Origin: Bacillota bacterium
GTDB lineage: Bacteria > Bacillota > Clostridia > Peptostreptococcales > Anaerovoracaceae
NCBI GenBank assembly: GCA_029239605.1
Contig: JARBUO010000039.1
Coordinates: 1-43,851, forward strand
Reading direction: 5' to 3'
Length of the DNA: 43,851 nucleotides
Shown: piece by piece, positions 18,474 to 26,979 of the stretch
Numbering within the stretch: position 1 is the first letter of the stretch
How the letters are laid out: each line of letters opens with the position of its first letter
Translations under genes and position numbers: made by a program
The notes under the pieces: generated by a model
Told to the model about the DNA's origin: nothing
Seen by the model: the letters and a program-made list of their open reading frames with translations, nothing else
Databases searched by the model: none

Positions 18474-18502
18474 TTGCTCGTCCCATATTTTATGTATATA
18501 AT
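18474..18502 (+). promoter_or_regulatory. Predicted sigma-A promoter of the GreA/GreB-like gene
   Basis: TTGCTC (18474-18479) and TATAAT (18497-18502) are separated by 17 bp, about 70 bp before the next start codon. This suggests that gene is expressed separately from the S66 peptidase. Confidence 0.6.
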
Positions 18503-18573
18503 AACATTAGAGAAAAGAACCGTCATAGATTACACACATTTCCTATGAAGGGCTTTTATTTAATGTAATTAGA

Positions 18574-18981
18574 ATGCATTTAAATGAAAGGCCTTTTATT
18601 TTTTATAGAAACAGATTGAAGAAATTACTTACCAACGCAGTGCTTGAAGGTCTGCAATCGGATAAATCCTTCGGGTATCTGAAAGATGAAATTGAAAAAG
18701 CGAAGGTTCTCGACGGAAGAAAGTTTCCCGGAAATGTCATTACCATGAATTCGAAAGCCTTAATTTCCATTAACGGCAATGAAGAAGAGGTCACCTTAGT
18801 CTATCCGCAGGATGCGGACTTAATCGAAAACAAAATTTCAATTTTGTCCCCGGTGGGTACTGCAATCCTTGGCTACAGCGAAGGTGATACAATTCAATGG
18901 TCAGTTCCTTCCGGCATGACAGAAATACTCATCAAGGAAATCCTTTACCAACCGGAGGCGGCAGGTGATTTACACCTGTAA
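18574..18981 (+). CDS. GreA/GreB C-terminal domain protein (Rnk-like)
   Basis: This 135-residue protein has an N-terminal helical stretch (about residues 10-50) and a C-terminal FKBP-like GreA/GreB domain. The domain is recognised by VTLVYPQDADLIENKISILSPVGTAILGYSEGDTIQW followed by a short strand-rich end. Rnk-type proteins bind RNA polymerase without the long cleavage-inducing coiled coil, so it probably modulates transcription rather than acting as a true Gre cleavage factor. The start is uncertain: the ATG at 18574 lacks a convincing Shine-Dalgarno sequence, and a TTG at 18616 is an alternative. It is followed by a strong terminator. Confidence 0.8.
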   Translation: MHLNERPFIFYRNRLKKLLTNAVLEGLQSDKSFGYLKDEIEKAKVLDGRKFPGNVITMNSKALISINGNEEEVTLVYPQDADLIENKISILSPVGTAILGYSEGDTIQWSVPSGMTEILIKEILYQPEAAGDLHL

Positions 18982-18994
18982 TAGGATTGAAAAC

Positions 18995-19049
18995 AGAGCT
19001 TGAAATACTTGCTCACGCTAATGAGCAGGAATCTCAAGCTCTTTCTTTT
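18995..19049 (+). terminator. Intrinsic terminator after the GreA/GreB-like gene
   Basis: AGAGCTTGA (18995-19003) pairs with TCAAGCTCT (19034-19042), with an inner CTGCTCA-type stem (TTGCTCA/TGAGCAG), then TTCTTTT. Confidence 0.8.
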
Positions 19050-19151
19050 GTTGGCAGATATTCAGCACGTTTCATACAGATTCAGCGATTCGTCAGGCAT
19101 TCATGCTTTGGCTAAGATTCTGCATAGCACATGCCTCAAAGCTTTATAGTA

Positions 19152-20909
19152 TTATACATTCTTATGTCTTTGTATTTTTTTTGTTGTGGTCTTTATAAAT
19201 TCGTCCTTGCGTACTGCAATATTTCGAATGCGCTTATAGATCGGTAATTTTTCGTTGATTTCTGCAATCACTCTTTTTATCAGCGACTGTACCTCTTCTT
19301 CCCCAAAGCTTTCCCCGAATTCTTCGTAAATCACCTCATAATTGGGTCTGACCTGCGCACTGACCAGTGTATCCTCGTTTTCATCGTCTTCATAGCCATG
19401 AACCAGGCTTTCCTGAATATATTTATTCCGATTGATGTAATATTCAACCTCTTCAGGATAAATATTTTTACCATTTTTCGTAACGATGACGTTTTTCTTT
19501 CTGCCTGTAATATAAAGCCAGCCCTCATCATCTAAAAACCCTAGATCCCCGGTATGAAACCAGCCGTCACGAATGACTTCCGCAGTCTTTTCCGGCAGAT
19601 TATAATAGCCCAGCATTACATTTGGGCCCCTGTAGATGATCTCACCGATCCCATCTTCATCCTTGTCGATGATCCTGATTTCACCGGTTTCTACTGCAGG
19701 GCCAGAGGAACCAGCTTTTTTATACGTATTACAAAAATCCGGTGTTCCCGAAACAAGCGGCGCACACTCTGTTAGCCCATATCCTTGAAGCATCTTCAAG
19801 CCCAGATCATCATATCCGCGCAAAACGTTAGGATCGATTCCTGCGGCCCCTGTAATGAGCAGCCTCAATTTGCCGCCAAACTTCTCGTGGACGCTCTTAA
19901 ACAGCTTTTTGCTGGTGTCGATACCCAAAGATTTCATCGTTTTATTCAGTTTAATGGCTTTTCTTAATGTATTGGCTTTCCCTGTTTTCTCAGCCTGCTT
20001 CCAGATCTTATCGTAGATTGATTCAAAGATGAGCGGCACACCAATTAATATCGTTGCCTGTGCTTCCATCAGGTTTTTGTTTACATATTTCAGCCCCTCG
20101 CAGAACGCAGTGGAGGCACCGCGATACAGAACCAGCGACATACCCATGGTTGATTCAAAGGTATGGTGGATGGGAAGGATGGATAAGGTCCGATCCTCAG
20201 GTGTGACCAACGCGATTTTGCAGGTGTCCATCACGTTGACCGCAATGTTTTTATGACAGAGCATAACACCTTTCGCCGCATCTGTTGTCCCCGATGTGAA
20301 AAGAAGAATTTTCATCTCTTCCGGGTCGATCTCACAGTCCATAAAGCTTCTGTCCCCACCGCGAATCAGCGCTTCTCCCGAAGCAACCAGATCCTCCCAG
20401 TCACAGACACCGCCCTTTACCGGTTCTGCACCGGAAGTCTTTAACGGCTCGTTTAAATCAGTTCTGTCTCCGTAAATCTTCATCCGAATTTTATAATCAA
20501 TTTCAATGTCGTTAAAGTACTCTTCGAAACTTGGCGTAAAGAAAACCGCTTTGCAGTCTGCAGTTCGCAGAAGATTATTGATTTCATCTTTTCCAAGCTC
20601 TTTATCTAAAGGAACAACAACGCCTGCACCGTTGACAACGGCAAAGTAAGATGCAATCCATTCGTAGCAGTTTTCACCGATGACAGCAATTTTCGCATCC
20701 TTAAGTCCCATGGAAATCAGTTTTGTCCCAAGTGCATCAACGTCGTTTTTGACCTGGGAATACGTAATATTCTGATACGCTCCGCCCTTTGCTTTCTTTG
20801 TCAGAAAAGCGGGCCTGTCTTTGAAAAGCTGCACGCTGGAATTCAGCATATCCTTAAGGGATGTGATTGTCCTGACCTCATGGTACTTCTCTTTCAGTTT
20901 GTTTTCCAT
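19152..20909 (-). CDS. Long-chain fatty acid--CoA ligase (AMP-binding enzyme)
   Basis: This 585-residue adenylate-forming enzyme activates a fatty acid to acyl-AMP and then acyl-CoA. Motifs are LLFTSGTTDAAKGVML (phosphate-binding loop), HTFESTMGMSLVLYRG, LRLLITGAAGIDPNVL, MLQGYGLTECAPLVS, GWFHTGDLGFLDDEGWLYITGRKKNVIVTKNGKNIYPEEVE (hinge and C-terminal domain) and a final KTTTKKIQRHKN lysine region. It has no signal peptide. It is FadD-like, and no beta-oxidation genes are adjacent. The ATG at 20909 has CAGGAAA upstream. No substrate choice can be made from the sequence. Confidence 0.94.
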   Translation of the reverse strand: MENKLKEKYHEVRTITSLKDMLNSSVQLFKDRPAFLTKKAKGGAYQNITYSQVKNDVDALGTKLISMGLKDAKIAVIGENCYEWIASYFAVVNGAGVVVPLDKELGKDEINNLLRTADCKAVFFTPSFEEYFNDIEIDYKIRMKIYGDRTDLNEPLKTSGAEPVKGGVCDWEDLVASGEALIRGGDRSFMDCEIDPEEMKILLFTSGTTDAAKGVMLCHKNIAVNVMDTCKIALVTPEDRTLSILPIHHTFESTMGMSLVLYRGASTAFCEGLKYVNKNLMEAQATILIGVPLIFESIYDKIWKQAEKTGKANTLRKAIKLNKTMKSLGIDTSKKLFKSVHEKFGGKLRLLITGAAGIDPNVLRGYDDLGLKMLQGYGLTECAPLVSGTPDFCNTYKKAGSSGPAVETGEIRIIDKDEDGIGEIIYRGPNVMLGYYNLPEKTAEVIRDGWFHTGDLGFLDDEGWLYITGRKKNVIVTKNGKNIYPEEVEYYINRNKYIQESLVHGYEDDENEDTLVSAQVRPNYEVIYEEFGESFGEEEVQSLIKRVIAEINEKLPIYKRIRNIAVRKDEFIKTTTKKIQRHKNV

Positions 20910-21049
20910 TTCCTGTTTCTGCTCCTCACAAGAATAGTATTACTACATAATAAGGTATATGTTATCATGTTATATATTATATAAGATGATATGTGATATT
21001 ACAATCATACATGAATTCAAATCACAAGTAAATAAAATTTAATAAGATC

Positions 21050-21097
21050 CTGATACTTAACGAATGAAGCGTTATGCTTTGTTAAGGAGGGTATCAG
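21050..21097. repeat. Structured inverted repeat between acyl-CoA ligase and deoD
   Basis: CTGATAC (21050-21056) pairs with GTATCAG (21091-21097), TTAAC (21057-21061) with GTTAA (21081-21085), and AAGC with GCTT inside. A GGAGG lies in the unpaired 3' side. It sits upstream of the predicted deoD promoter and is not followed by a T-run. Its role is unknown. Confidence 0.5.
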
Positions 21098-21114
21098 AAG
21101 CAAAGATAAAGTAT

Positions 21115-21143
21115 TTCCACTCTTTTACAGGGTATGCTATACT
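21115..21143 (+). promoter_or_regulatory. Possible sigma-A promoter of deoD
   Basis: TATACT (21138-21143) is a good -10 located 27 bp before the start codon. The -35 17 bp upstream (TTCCAC, 21115-21120) is weak. Confidence 0.5.
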
Positions 21144-21169
21144 ATAAGAAAAAAACAGGAGGTCGCTTT

Positions 21170-21877
21170 ATGACTGCACATATTTACGCAGCAAAAAAAG
21201 GTGAAATTGCTGAATCTATCCTCTTGCCGGGTGACCCGCTAAGAGCAAAATTTATCGCAGAGAACTTTCTTGAGAGTCCGAAATGCTATAATGAAATCCG
21301 AGGAATGCTCGGTTACACAGGCACTTACAAAGGGGTTCCTGTTTCTGTTCAGGGAACCGGAATGGGAATGCCGTCCATGGGAATTTACAGCTGGGAACTG
21401 ATCAATGATTATGGCGTTCAAAACCTGATCCGAATTGGTTCTGCCGGCTCCTTCCATGAGAAGGTAAAAATCAGAGATATCGTTTTTGGAGTCAGTGCTT
21501 CCACAGATTCCAACTATGTTCATACCTTCGGCGTGAATGGAACCTACGCACCCTGCGCAGATTTCGATCTGCTGATGAAAGCTAAAGATGCAGCGGACAA
21601 GCAGGGAATCTCCTTCCATGCCGGCAATATCGTATCCTGTGATGTTTTTTATGAGCAACAGGAAGGCTGGTGGCAGAAATGGGCTAAGATGGGAGTGCTG
21701 GCAGTTGAAATGGAAGCAGCAGCACTGTACATGAACGCTGCTTACCTTGGTGCCAAAGCACTTTGCATCATTACCATCAGTGATCACTTCATCACTTCGG
21801 AGCAATCTACTTCCGAAGAGAGAGAAAAGTCCTTCACAGATATGATGAAAATAGCACTGGAAGCTGCCATCGCATAG
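21170..21877 (+). CDS. deoD: Purine nucleoside phosphorylase, DeoD type
   Basis: DeoD cleaves purine (deoxy)ribonucleosides with phosphate to free base and (deoxy)ribose 1-phosphate. The ATG at 21170 (MTAHIYAAKKGEIAES) follows GGAGG and gives the usual 235 residues. An earlier in-frame ATG at 21134 overlaps the promoter and is unlikely. Motifs are ILLPGDPLRAKFIA, GMGMPSMGIYSWELI, LIRIGSAGSF, AVEMEAAALYMNA (nucleoside binding) and IITISDHF (catalytic Asp), all trimeric/hexameric DeoD marks. It stands alone, without deoB or deoC neighbours. Confidence 0.97.
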   Translation: MTAHIYAAKKGEIAESILLPGDPLRAKFIAENFLESPKCYNEIRGMLGYTGTYKGVPVSVQGTGMGMPSMGIYSWELINDYGVQNLIRIGSAGSFHEKVKIRDIVFGVSASTDSNYVHTFGVNGTYAPCADFDLLMKAKDAADKQGISFHAGNIVSCDVFYEQQEGWWQKWAKMGVLAVEMEAAALYMNAAYLGAKALCIITISDHFITSEQSTSEEREKSFTDMMKIALEAAIA

Positions 21878-21945
21878 ATGTAAGAGATTATAAAAGAATT
21901 TATTATATGCGTAACAAATAAAGCAGGTTGTTTTTCCTGTAAAAT

Positions 21946-21997
21946 AAAGATGCTGCAAATGGTCTCAACATCATTCTGCAGCATCTTTTTTATTTTT
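21946..21997. terminator. Bidirectional intrinsic terminator between deoD and the HD-GYP gene
   Basis: AAAGATGCTGCA (21946-21957) pairs perfectly with TGCAGCATCTTT (21977-21988). T-rich tracts follow on both strands, fitting the convergent gene arrangement. Confidence 0.85.
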
Positions 21998-22063
21998 ACT
22001 TAGCATAACCACAGGATTTTATAAAGAGCCTTTTTTGCTAAGTTCTTCTTTTTTCATAAGTTC

Positions 22064-23122
22064 CTACAACTGAAAGTCAATTTCATGTTCACAGTCGTCA
22101 ATCTTATAATGATCTTCCTCAAATAAGGAAAGGCAGGCGGATACAACCTCCTGATGATAGCGGCTTCCCCCATTTGTTCTGATTTCATCCAGTGCTTTAT
22201 CAAGTCCAAGAGCGGGCCGATATGGGCGGTGGGACATCATTGCTTCCACCACATCGGCAACCATCAGGATTTTTGCTTCCATAGAGATTTCACTGCCCTT
22301 CAACCCTCTCGGATAACCTTTGCCGTCACATCGTTCATGATGCTGATAGATGGTCTCGGCAATATTTTGAGGAAGATCGACTTTCATCAGCATTTCATAA
22401 CCGCTGATGGAGTGCGTTTTCACCATTAAAAGTTCCAAATCGGTCAACGATCCGGGCTTGGACAGAATCTCTGCAGGAATGGCAATCTTGCCGACGTCAT
22501 GGATGTAGCCGATCATGCGAATATGCTCTATGGCCTTTTCCTCCAGCCTCATCTTTTTTCCGATCTCAGCAGACAAATTTCCAACCCTCCGCTGGTGACC
22601 CGCCGTATAAGGATCTCTGGCTTCAACAACCGAGGAAAGCAGAGAGATAATGCCCTGCATCGCACCTTTGAGCGCATTGGTCTTCTCTTCTACGATATGT
22701 TCCAGACCCCTCTGATACTTGAGGTTTTGCCGTTCCAGTTCCTCTTTTTCGTCAATAAGGCGCTTCACTTTCTCTGCATGCCGGATAGCCGATATGAAGT
22801 GTTCCTTTTTTATGGGTTTGGTCAAGTAATCATTCGCTCCGCTCTGAACAGCTTTTACAGCCGTATCCACGGTAGGTTCTCCAGTCATGATAATGATCTG
22901 GATCGTTTGGGATTTCTCGCGAATTCGCTCAAGAAGCTCAATTCCCGTTATTCTTGGCATAATAATATCCGTTACGATAATATCATATTCTTTTTGATCC
23001 ATCATCTGGAACGCTTGATAAGCATCTGCCGCAGTATCGATCTCATAGCCTTCGGGTCTTAGAAATTCCGACAGGGTTACTCTCATGCTTTTTTCGTCAT
23101 CAACAATTAAAACTTTGAACAT
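22064..23122 (-). CDS. Response regulator with HD-GYP c-di-GMP phosphodiesterase output
   Basis: This 352-residue protein has an N-terminal receiver (about residues 1-120: VDDEKSMR acidic pocket, DIIVTDIIMPRITGIELLE with the phosphoacceptor Asp, and a K in YLTKPIKKEHF). A coiled linker (about 125-160) and an HD-GYP domain (about 165-352) follow. The HD-GYP core is intact: DPYTAGHQRRVG, IGYIHDVGKIAIP, KTHSISGYEML and YQHHERCDGKGYPRGLKG. It should hydrolyse c-di-GMP or a related dinucleotide when phosphorylated. It starts 9 bp after the histidine kinase gene, its evident partner. Confidence 0.94.
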   Translation of the reverse strand: MFKVLIVDDEKSMRVTLSEFLRPEGYEIDTAADAYQAFQMMDQKEYDIIVTDIIMPRITGIELLERIREKSQTIQIIIMTGEPTVDTAVKAVQSGANDYLTKPIKKEHFISAIRHAEKVKRLIDEKEELERQNLKYQRGLEHIVEEKTNALKGAMQGIISLLSSVVEARDPYTAGHQRRVGNLSAEIGKKMRLEEKAIEHIRMIGYIHDVGKIAIPAEILSKPGSLTDLELLMVKTHSISGYEMLMKVDLPQNIAETIYQHHERCDGKGYPRGLKGSEISMEAKILMVADVVEAMMSHRPYRPALGLDKALDEIRTNGGSRYHQEVVSACLSLFEEDHYKIDDCEHEIDFQL

Positions 23123-23131
23123 AATCCTCCC

Positions 23132-25213
23132 TCACAAACTCCAGCCATTATCAACAGGTAAAATAAGAATACATTTCGTATAGAAACCTTCCTTGGTATC
23201 TATCGTAATACTGCCGTGGTGGTCTTTTACAATACCGAAGCTGATGGAAAGCCCCAATCCAGTTCCTGTTTCTTTCGGTTTGGTGGAAAAGAAGGGCTCA
23301 AATATCTTCTCCCGAATGTTGTCCGGAATCCCGTTCCCATGGTCTTCCACAATGATTTTCATCCACCTGCGCTCTGCTTCAAAAAAGTGGGTGCAGGATA
23401 ACCGGATGATTTTGTCCTCATCGTAATCCCGGTACTTCTCATTCAGGGCATCTCTGGCGTTTGTCATCAAGTTCATGAGAACCTGCTGAATCTGCTGACT
23501 TCTGCATTTGATGTCCGGCAGATTCTCCTCCAGTTCCACTTCCAGCGTAATTTGGTCGCGCTTAACCACAGTATTGATCAGCGAAATGGTCTGATTAATG
23601 ATATCATAAATACTTGCATAACTATGGGACTGCTTTTCCTGCCTGGAGAACTGCAGCAGGTTTTTCACAATGGTGGCTACCCGGTCGGTCTCCTGCAGGA
23701 TTTCTCCCGCATATTCCGAAATCGCTTCATTACCATCTCCTGAAAGGTCTAAAATCAACTGGGCATAATTCATGATGCCATTGATGGGATTGTTGATTTC
23801 ATGGGCAACGCCTCCAGCCAATGTTCCGATGGCTTCCAGCTTTTGTTGCTGTCTCAGCTGTGCCTCAACTTCATTCTTCGCATGCTCCAGTCTTTTTCTT
23901 TCTGTGATATCTCTGGCAAATACCAGCGCACCGTCCAGGTTCTGGTAATGCAGCGGTACTGCAGTGACATCCACATCAACAGGGGTACCATCCAGCTTGA
24001 TAAAGACTTCCTCATTGGATGGCACAGCCTTCTTCCCTTGGTTCAGCTGGTGAATTCTTTCGCGGATCACCTCCTGATACGCGGGATGAAACCGTTCCAT
24101 TACAGAAGTACCCAGCAGCTCCCTTTCGGACTGAGCGCCGAAGAGAGAGACTGCAAATCGGTTTAAGAAAGAGAATTTACCGTCTGTTTGAATAAAGATC
24201 GCTTCCGGTGCGCTTTCAATCAGAAGACGGAAACGCTCCTCACTTTCCTGGAGAGCCTTGGTTGCCGCTGCGCTTTCTGACACATCATGCACGATGGAAT
24301 AATTTATGGTTTTACCGTTTATCATCAATGGGCCGCTGTAGACTTCCACATCAATCTCTCGTCCTGAGGCAGTTCTATGCTGGAAGAAAAAGTGGTTCTG
24401 TTTCATGTGAACAGAATTGCTCAAGTTGGCTTTTACACCAGCCTCTCCTAAAGTATTAATCTCACTGATTTTCATTGTTTTGAGGGTTTCAATAGGCCAG
24501 CCGTAAAACTCCACCGCAGCAAGATTGGCATCCACGATATCTGCTGTTTCAGGATCGATGAGAAGCATCACTGCATAATTATTGTTAAAAATGCTTGCAT
24601 ACCTTCCCTCTGCTTCTTCAATCATCTGACGTGCTTCTTTTCGATACTTTTGATGGAGTAGAATCATGCTTAGAAGAACCGTTACCACAGGGTAAAGAAG
24701 CATGATGGGAATACTTACTTCAGCCAAAACTTCCAGCGGCTGAGGCCATGGAAGAATAAAGACACAAGAAAGCATTCCGAGATGAAGAAGAATCCCAAAA
24801 ACATAAATATTCAGCCATTTGCATTTCTTTCTGTCCGGTAAATTTAGTCTGCGCCACAAGATTCCGATCAGACAGGATGATAGGATGATTGCACACCCGG
24901 CAATTGCCCCGGCGCCTCCGATGAAAAGACGGTAAAAAATCAGGATGATCCCTGCAATAATAGACGGTATGGCCCCAAAAGTTAAGGCTGTAACACCAAG
25001 CAGAATGGAGCGGGTATCGAAGAGTATACCACTTTTCAAATGCAGCGGAACGCTCATGATGGCCAGACCAATCAAGCCGATGAGGAGACCATTGATAACA
25101 GGAACAGATCGTTTCCAGCGATCATTGATCAAGTAAGAAAGTTCATAAATTACAATCAATGCCATAAGAAGTGCCGAATTGTTGATCAAACCTACATACA
25201 GATTTGTATTCAT
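23132..25213 (-). CDS. Membrane PAS-PAS histidine kinase with 5TM (LytS-type) sensor
   Basis: This sensor kinase is the likely phosphodonor for the HD-GYP regulator just downstream. Using the ATG at 25213 (MNTNLYVG), which follows AGGGGG, it has 693 residues. The domains are a LytS-like five- or six-helix membrane module (about 1-190, with VNGLLIGLIGLAIMSVP-type helices and an FDTRSILLG loop), PAS 1 (about 205-310), PAS 2 (about 320-440), HisKA with GTLAGGVAHEINNPING (phospho-His near 470) and HATPase_c with NLMTNARDAL, EDHGNGIP and GTGLGLSISFG. The ligand is not predictable. An in-frame earlier start is less likely because it would overlap the Shine-Dalgarno sequence. Confidence 0.93.
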   Translation of the reverse strand: MNTNLYVGLINNSALLMALIVIYELSYLINDRWKRSVPVINGLLIGLIGLAIMSVPLHLKSGILFDTRSILLGVTALTFGAIPSIIAGIILIFYRLFIGGAGAIAGCAIILSSCLIGILWRRLNLPDRKKCKWLNIYVFGILLHLGMLSCVFILPWPQPLEVLAEVSIPIMLLYPVVTVLLSMILLHQKYRKEARQMIEEAEGRYASIFNNNYAVMLLIDPETADIVDANLAAVEFYGWPIETLKTMKISEINTLGEAGVKANLSNSVHMKQNHFFFQHRTASGREIDVEVYSGPLMINGKTINYSIVHDVSESAAATKALQESEERFRLLIESAPEAIFIQTDGKFSFLNRFAVSLFGAQSERELLGTSVMERFHPAYQEVIRERIHQLNQGKKAVPSNEEVFIKLDGTPVDVDVTAVPLHYQNLDGALVFARDITERKRLEHAKNEVEAQLRQQQKLEAIGTLAGGVAHEINNPINGIMNYAQLILDLSGDGNEAISEYAGEILQETDRVATIVKNLLQFSRQEKQSHSYASIYDIINQTISLINTVVKRDQITLEVELEENLPDIKCRSQQIQQVLMNLMTNARDALNEKYRDYDEDKIIRLSCTHFFEAERRWMKIIVEDHGNGIPDNIREKIFEPFFSTKPKETGTGLGLSISFGIVKDHHGSITIDTKEGFYTKCILILPVDNGWSL

Positions 25214-25584
25214 CCATATACCCCCTGCTATCTGCAACTATTCTTCTATGATTTTACTGTATCCAGTACGCTGTGACACCTTACTCCTTACATTCACCAG
25301 GTTAAATTTCAATATGACTGCGTTGTCAGTCAACCGTGTAAATATAAAATACTATTATTTTCGACACAATGCAAGAATTTTGAACAATATAACACTTAAT
25401 TACATTTAATCAGGTTTTTTCTATAGGATTTTGACTTATTTAACTTAAAAGCACAATAATAAATCATGATGGAAAATCAAAGGGTTGTCCAGATACAGAC
25501 TATGGGTGGACTACGCAATTGTAATCCAGCGGATTCATACCAGAAGTTAAGGTTGGTCTACCAGGAATAGTTTCATGTATCATG
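25214..25584. other. Noncoding gap upstream of the histidine kinase
   Basis: No supported gene was found in these 371 bp. On the minus strand TTGCAT (25374-25369) and TATTTT (25351-25346) with a 17-bp spacer form a possible kinase promoter. TGACTG/CAGTCA (25315-25332 region) makes a short dyad. The segment 25480-25584 is less AT-rich and looks like degraded coding sequence, but I could not identify a parent gene. Confidence 0.4.
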
Positions 25585-26838
25585 TCATGATTTTGGAATT
25601 AATCGTATGATTCGATCGTCCTCAGGTCTTGGAACACCTCCCCTGCCATCCCGATTGCTGGTAGACAGGTAGATCGATCCATCATTGGCCTGAATCACAT
25701 CCCGGAGCCGCCCATATTCCCCTTGGAGCCAGGGTTCTATACTTAGCGCTTCTGTTCCGTTTTCTGACAGAGGAATGGAGACCAGCTGCTGCCCCCTCAG
25801 GGTAGCTACCAGCAGACGATTCTCCCACGGACCTTGATTGAGATATGCAATTCCTGATGGAGCCCAGGTTGCATTCCCGGTGTTGAAAAGAGGTTGTTGA
25901 ACCGTAAGTTCATTTGATTTTTCATCTCCGATGACAAGTGGCCACCCATAATTTCCGCCGGGAATGATAATATTGATTTCATCCCGCGCTTCCGAACCAT
26001 GATCCGATGCATACATTACGTTGTTCGCAGGATCCCAAGCCATTCCCTGAGGATTTCTCAGCCCATAGCTATATACAGGCGATCCGGGAAAGGGATTGTC
26101 TTCCGGAATGCTTCCGTCAAGCTCGATCCTAAGGATCTTTCCGGCTGTACTGGAAAGGTTTTGCGGCAGCGATGTGTTGCCTGCGTCGCCCGTTGAAATA
26201 TAGAGCTTTCCATCGGGGCCTATTTTGATTCTGCCCCCATTATGGACCAGGCTGCCGGGAATTCTGTCGATCAGAACCTGGTCGATAAACGCTCTGTTGT
26301 CCTGCTCGATCAGACGGATCACACGATTATAGGTCTGATTGTCCTCCAGATAGGTATGCATGACGTAAATAAAATGGTTTTGCAGAAAATCCGGGTCAAG
26401 CGCAATCCCCAAAAGTCCCCCTTCTCCCTGGCTGGTAAATGGCTCCCGAAAGGTCATGATCGGTTCAGGGTAAAGCTTCCCGTTCTGAATCATTCTCAGG
26501 GTCCCGGGTCTTTCTGTGAAATAAATCCTTCCATCCTTACTGATGTCCATGGCCCAGGGAATATTGAGATCTTCAGCGATGATCTGCGCTTCAAAAGGAA
26601 ATTCTCCCTGTGAAACCGGCGGCATACTGCGCTCGGTTTTGAACAGAGAATTCCTTCTTCGCAAGATGTATGGAGATTCCTTTCGATTCTCAAGGGAACT
26701 GCCTTCATTGGTCATTCTGAAGTTTTTCGTTCCTACTCTTCGAAAGTTTTTGGCTCCTGTTCTTTGAATATTTTTGGCCCCCGCTCTTTTTTTCCGAAAT
26801 AGAAAAAGTTTATTGATATTGAATTTACCTCCGGACAT
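25585..26838 (-). CDS. PQQ-type sugar dehydrogenase-like beta-propeller protein
   Basis: This 417-residue protein matches the soluble aldose/glucose-sorbosone dehydrogenase family. Marks are EDLNIPWAMDISKDGRIYFTERPGTLRMI, GEGGLLGIALDPDF, LVHNGGRIKIGPDGKLYISTGD (catalytic His region), YGLRNPQGMAWDP, SDHGSEARDEINII and GNYGWPLV. Family members oxidise sugars with PQQ, usually outside the membrane. Here the N-terminus (ATG chosen by GGAGGG 6 nt upstream) has no signal peptide. It carries three 8-residue repeats, RAGAKNIQ/RTGAKNFR/RVGTKNFR (residues 18-41). Cofactor use and location are therefore uncertain. Confidence 0.85.
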   Translation of the reverse strand: MSGGKFNINKLFLFRKKRAGAKNIQRTGAKNFRRVGTKNFRMTNEGSSLENRKESPYILRRRNSLFKTERSMPPVSQGEFPFEAQIIAEDLNIPWAMDISKDGRIYFTERPGTLRMIQNGKLYPEPIMTFREPFTSQGEGGLLGIALDPDFLQNHFIYVMHTYLEDNQTYNRVIRLIEQDNRAFIDQVLIDRIPGSLVHNGGRIKIGPDGKLYISTGDAGNTSLPQNLSSTAGKILRIELDGSIPEDNPFPGSPVYSYGLRNPQGMAWDPANNVMYASDHGSEARDEINIIIPGGNYGWPLVIGDEKSNELTVQQPLFNTGNATWAPSGIAYLNQGPWENRLLVATLRGQQLVSIPLSENGTEALSIEPWLQGEYGRLRDVIQANDGSIYLSTSNRDGRGGVPRPEDDRIIRLIPKS

Positions 26839-26979
26839 CTTCTGCCCTCCATTCCATATAAATTCAATGAATACTCCCTTTTCATCATATTACAATCTAA
26901 GTTATTTCATGCCAGTACATCGTATATTAAATCACTGGATTGAAAACGCAGGATCAATTTTCAGAGGCACTTTTTCACA

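Noticed and set aside
18547-18603. Imperfect repeat GAAGGGCTTTTATTT / GAAAGGCCTTTTATTT near the GreA/GreB-like start
   Set aside because: It is short, AT-rich and imperfect, so it is within what chance gives.
25480-25584. Possible gene remnant or insertion-sequence fragment
   Set aside because: Translations in all frames are interrupted and I could not match them to any family.
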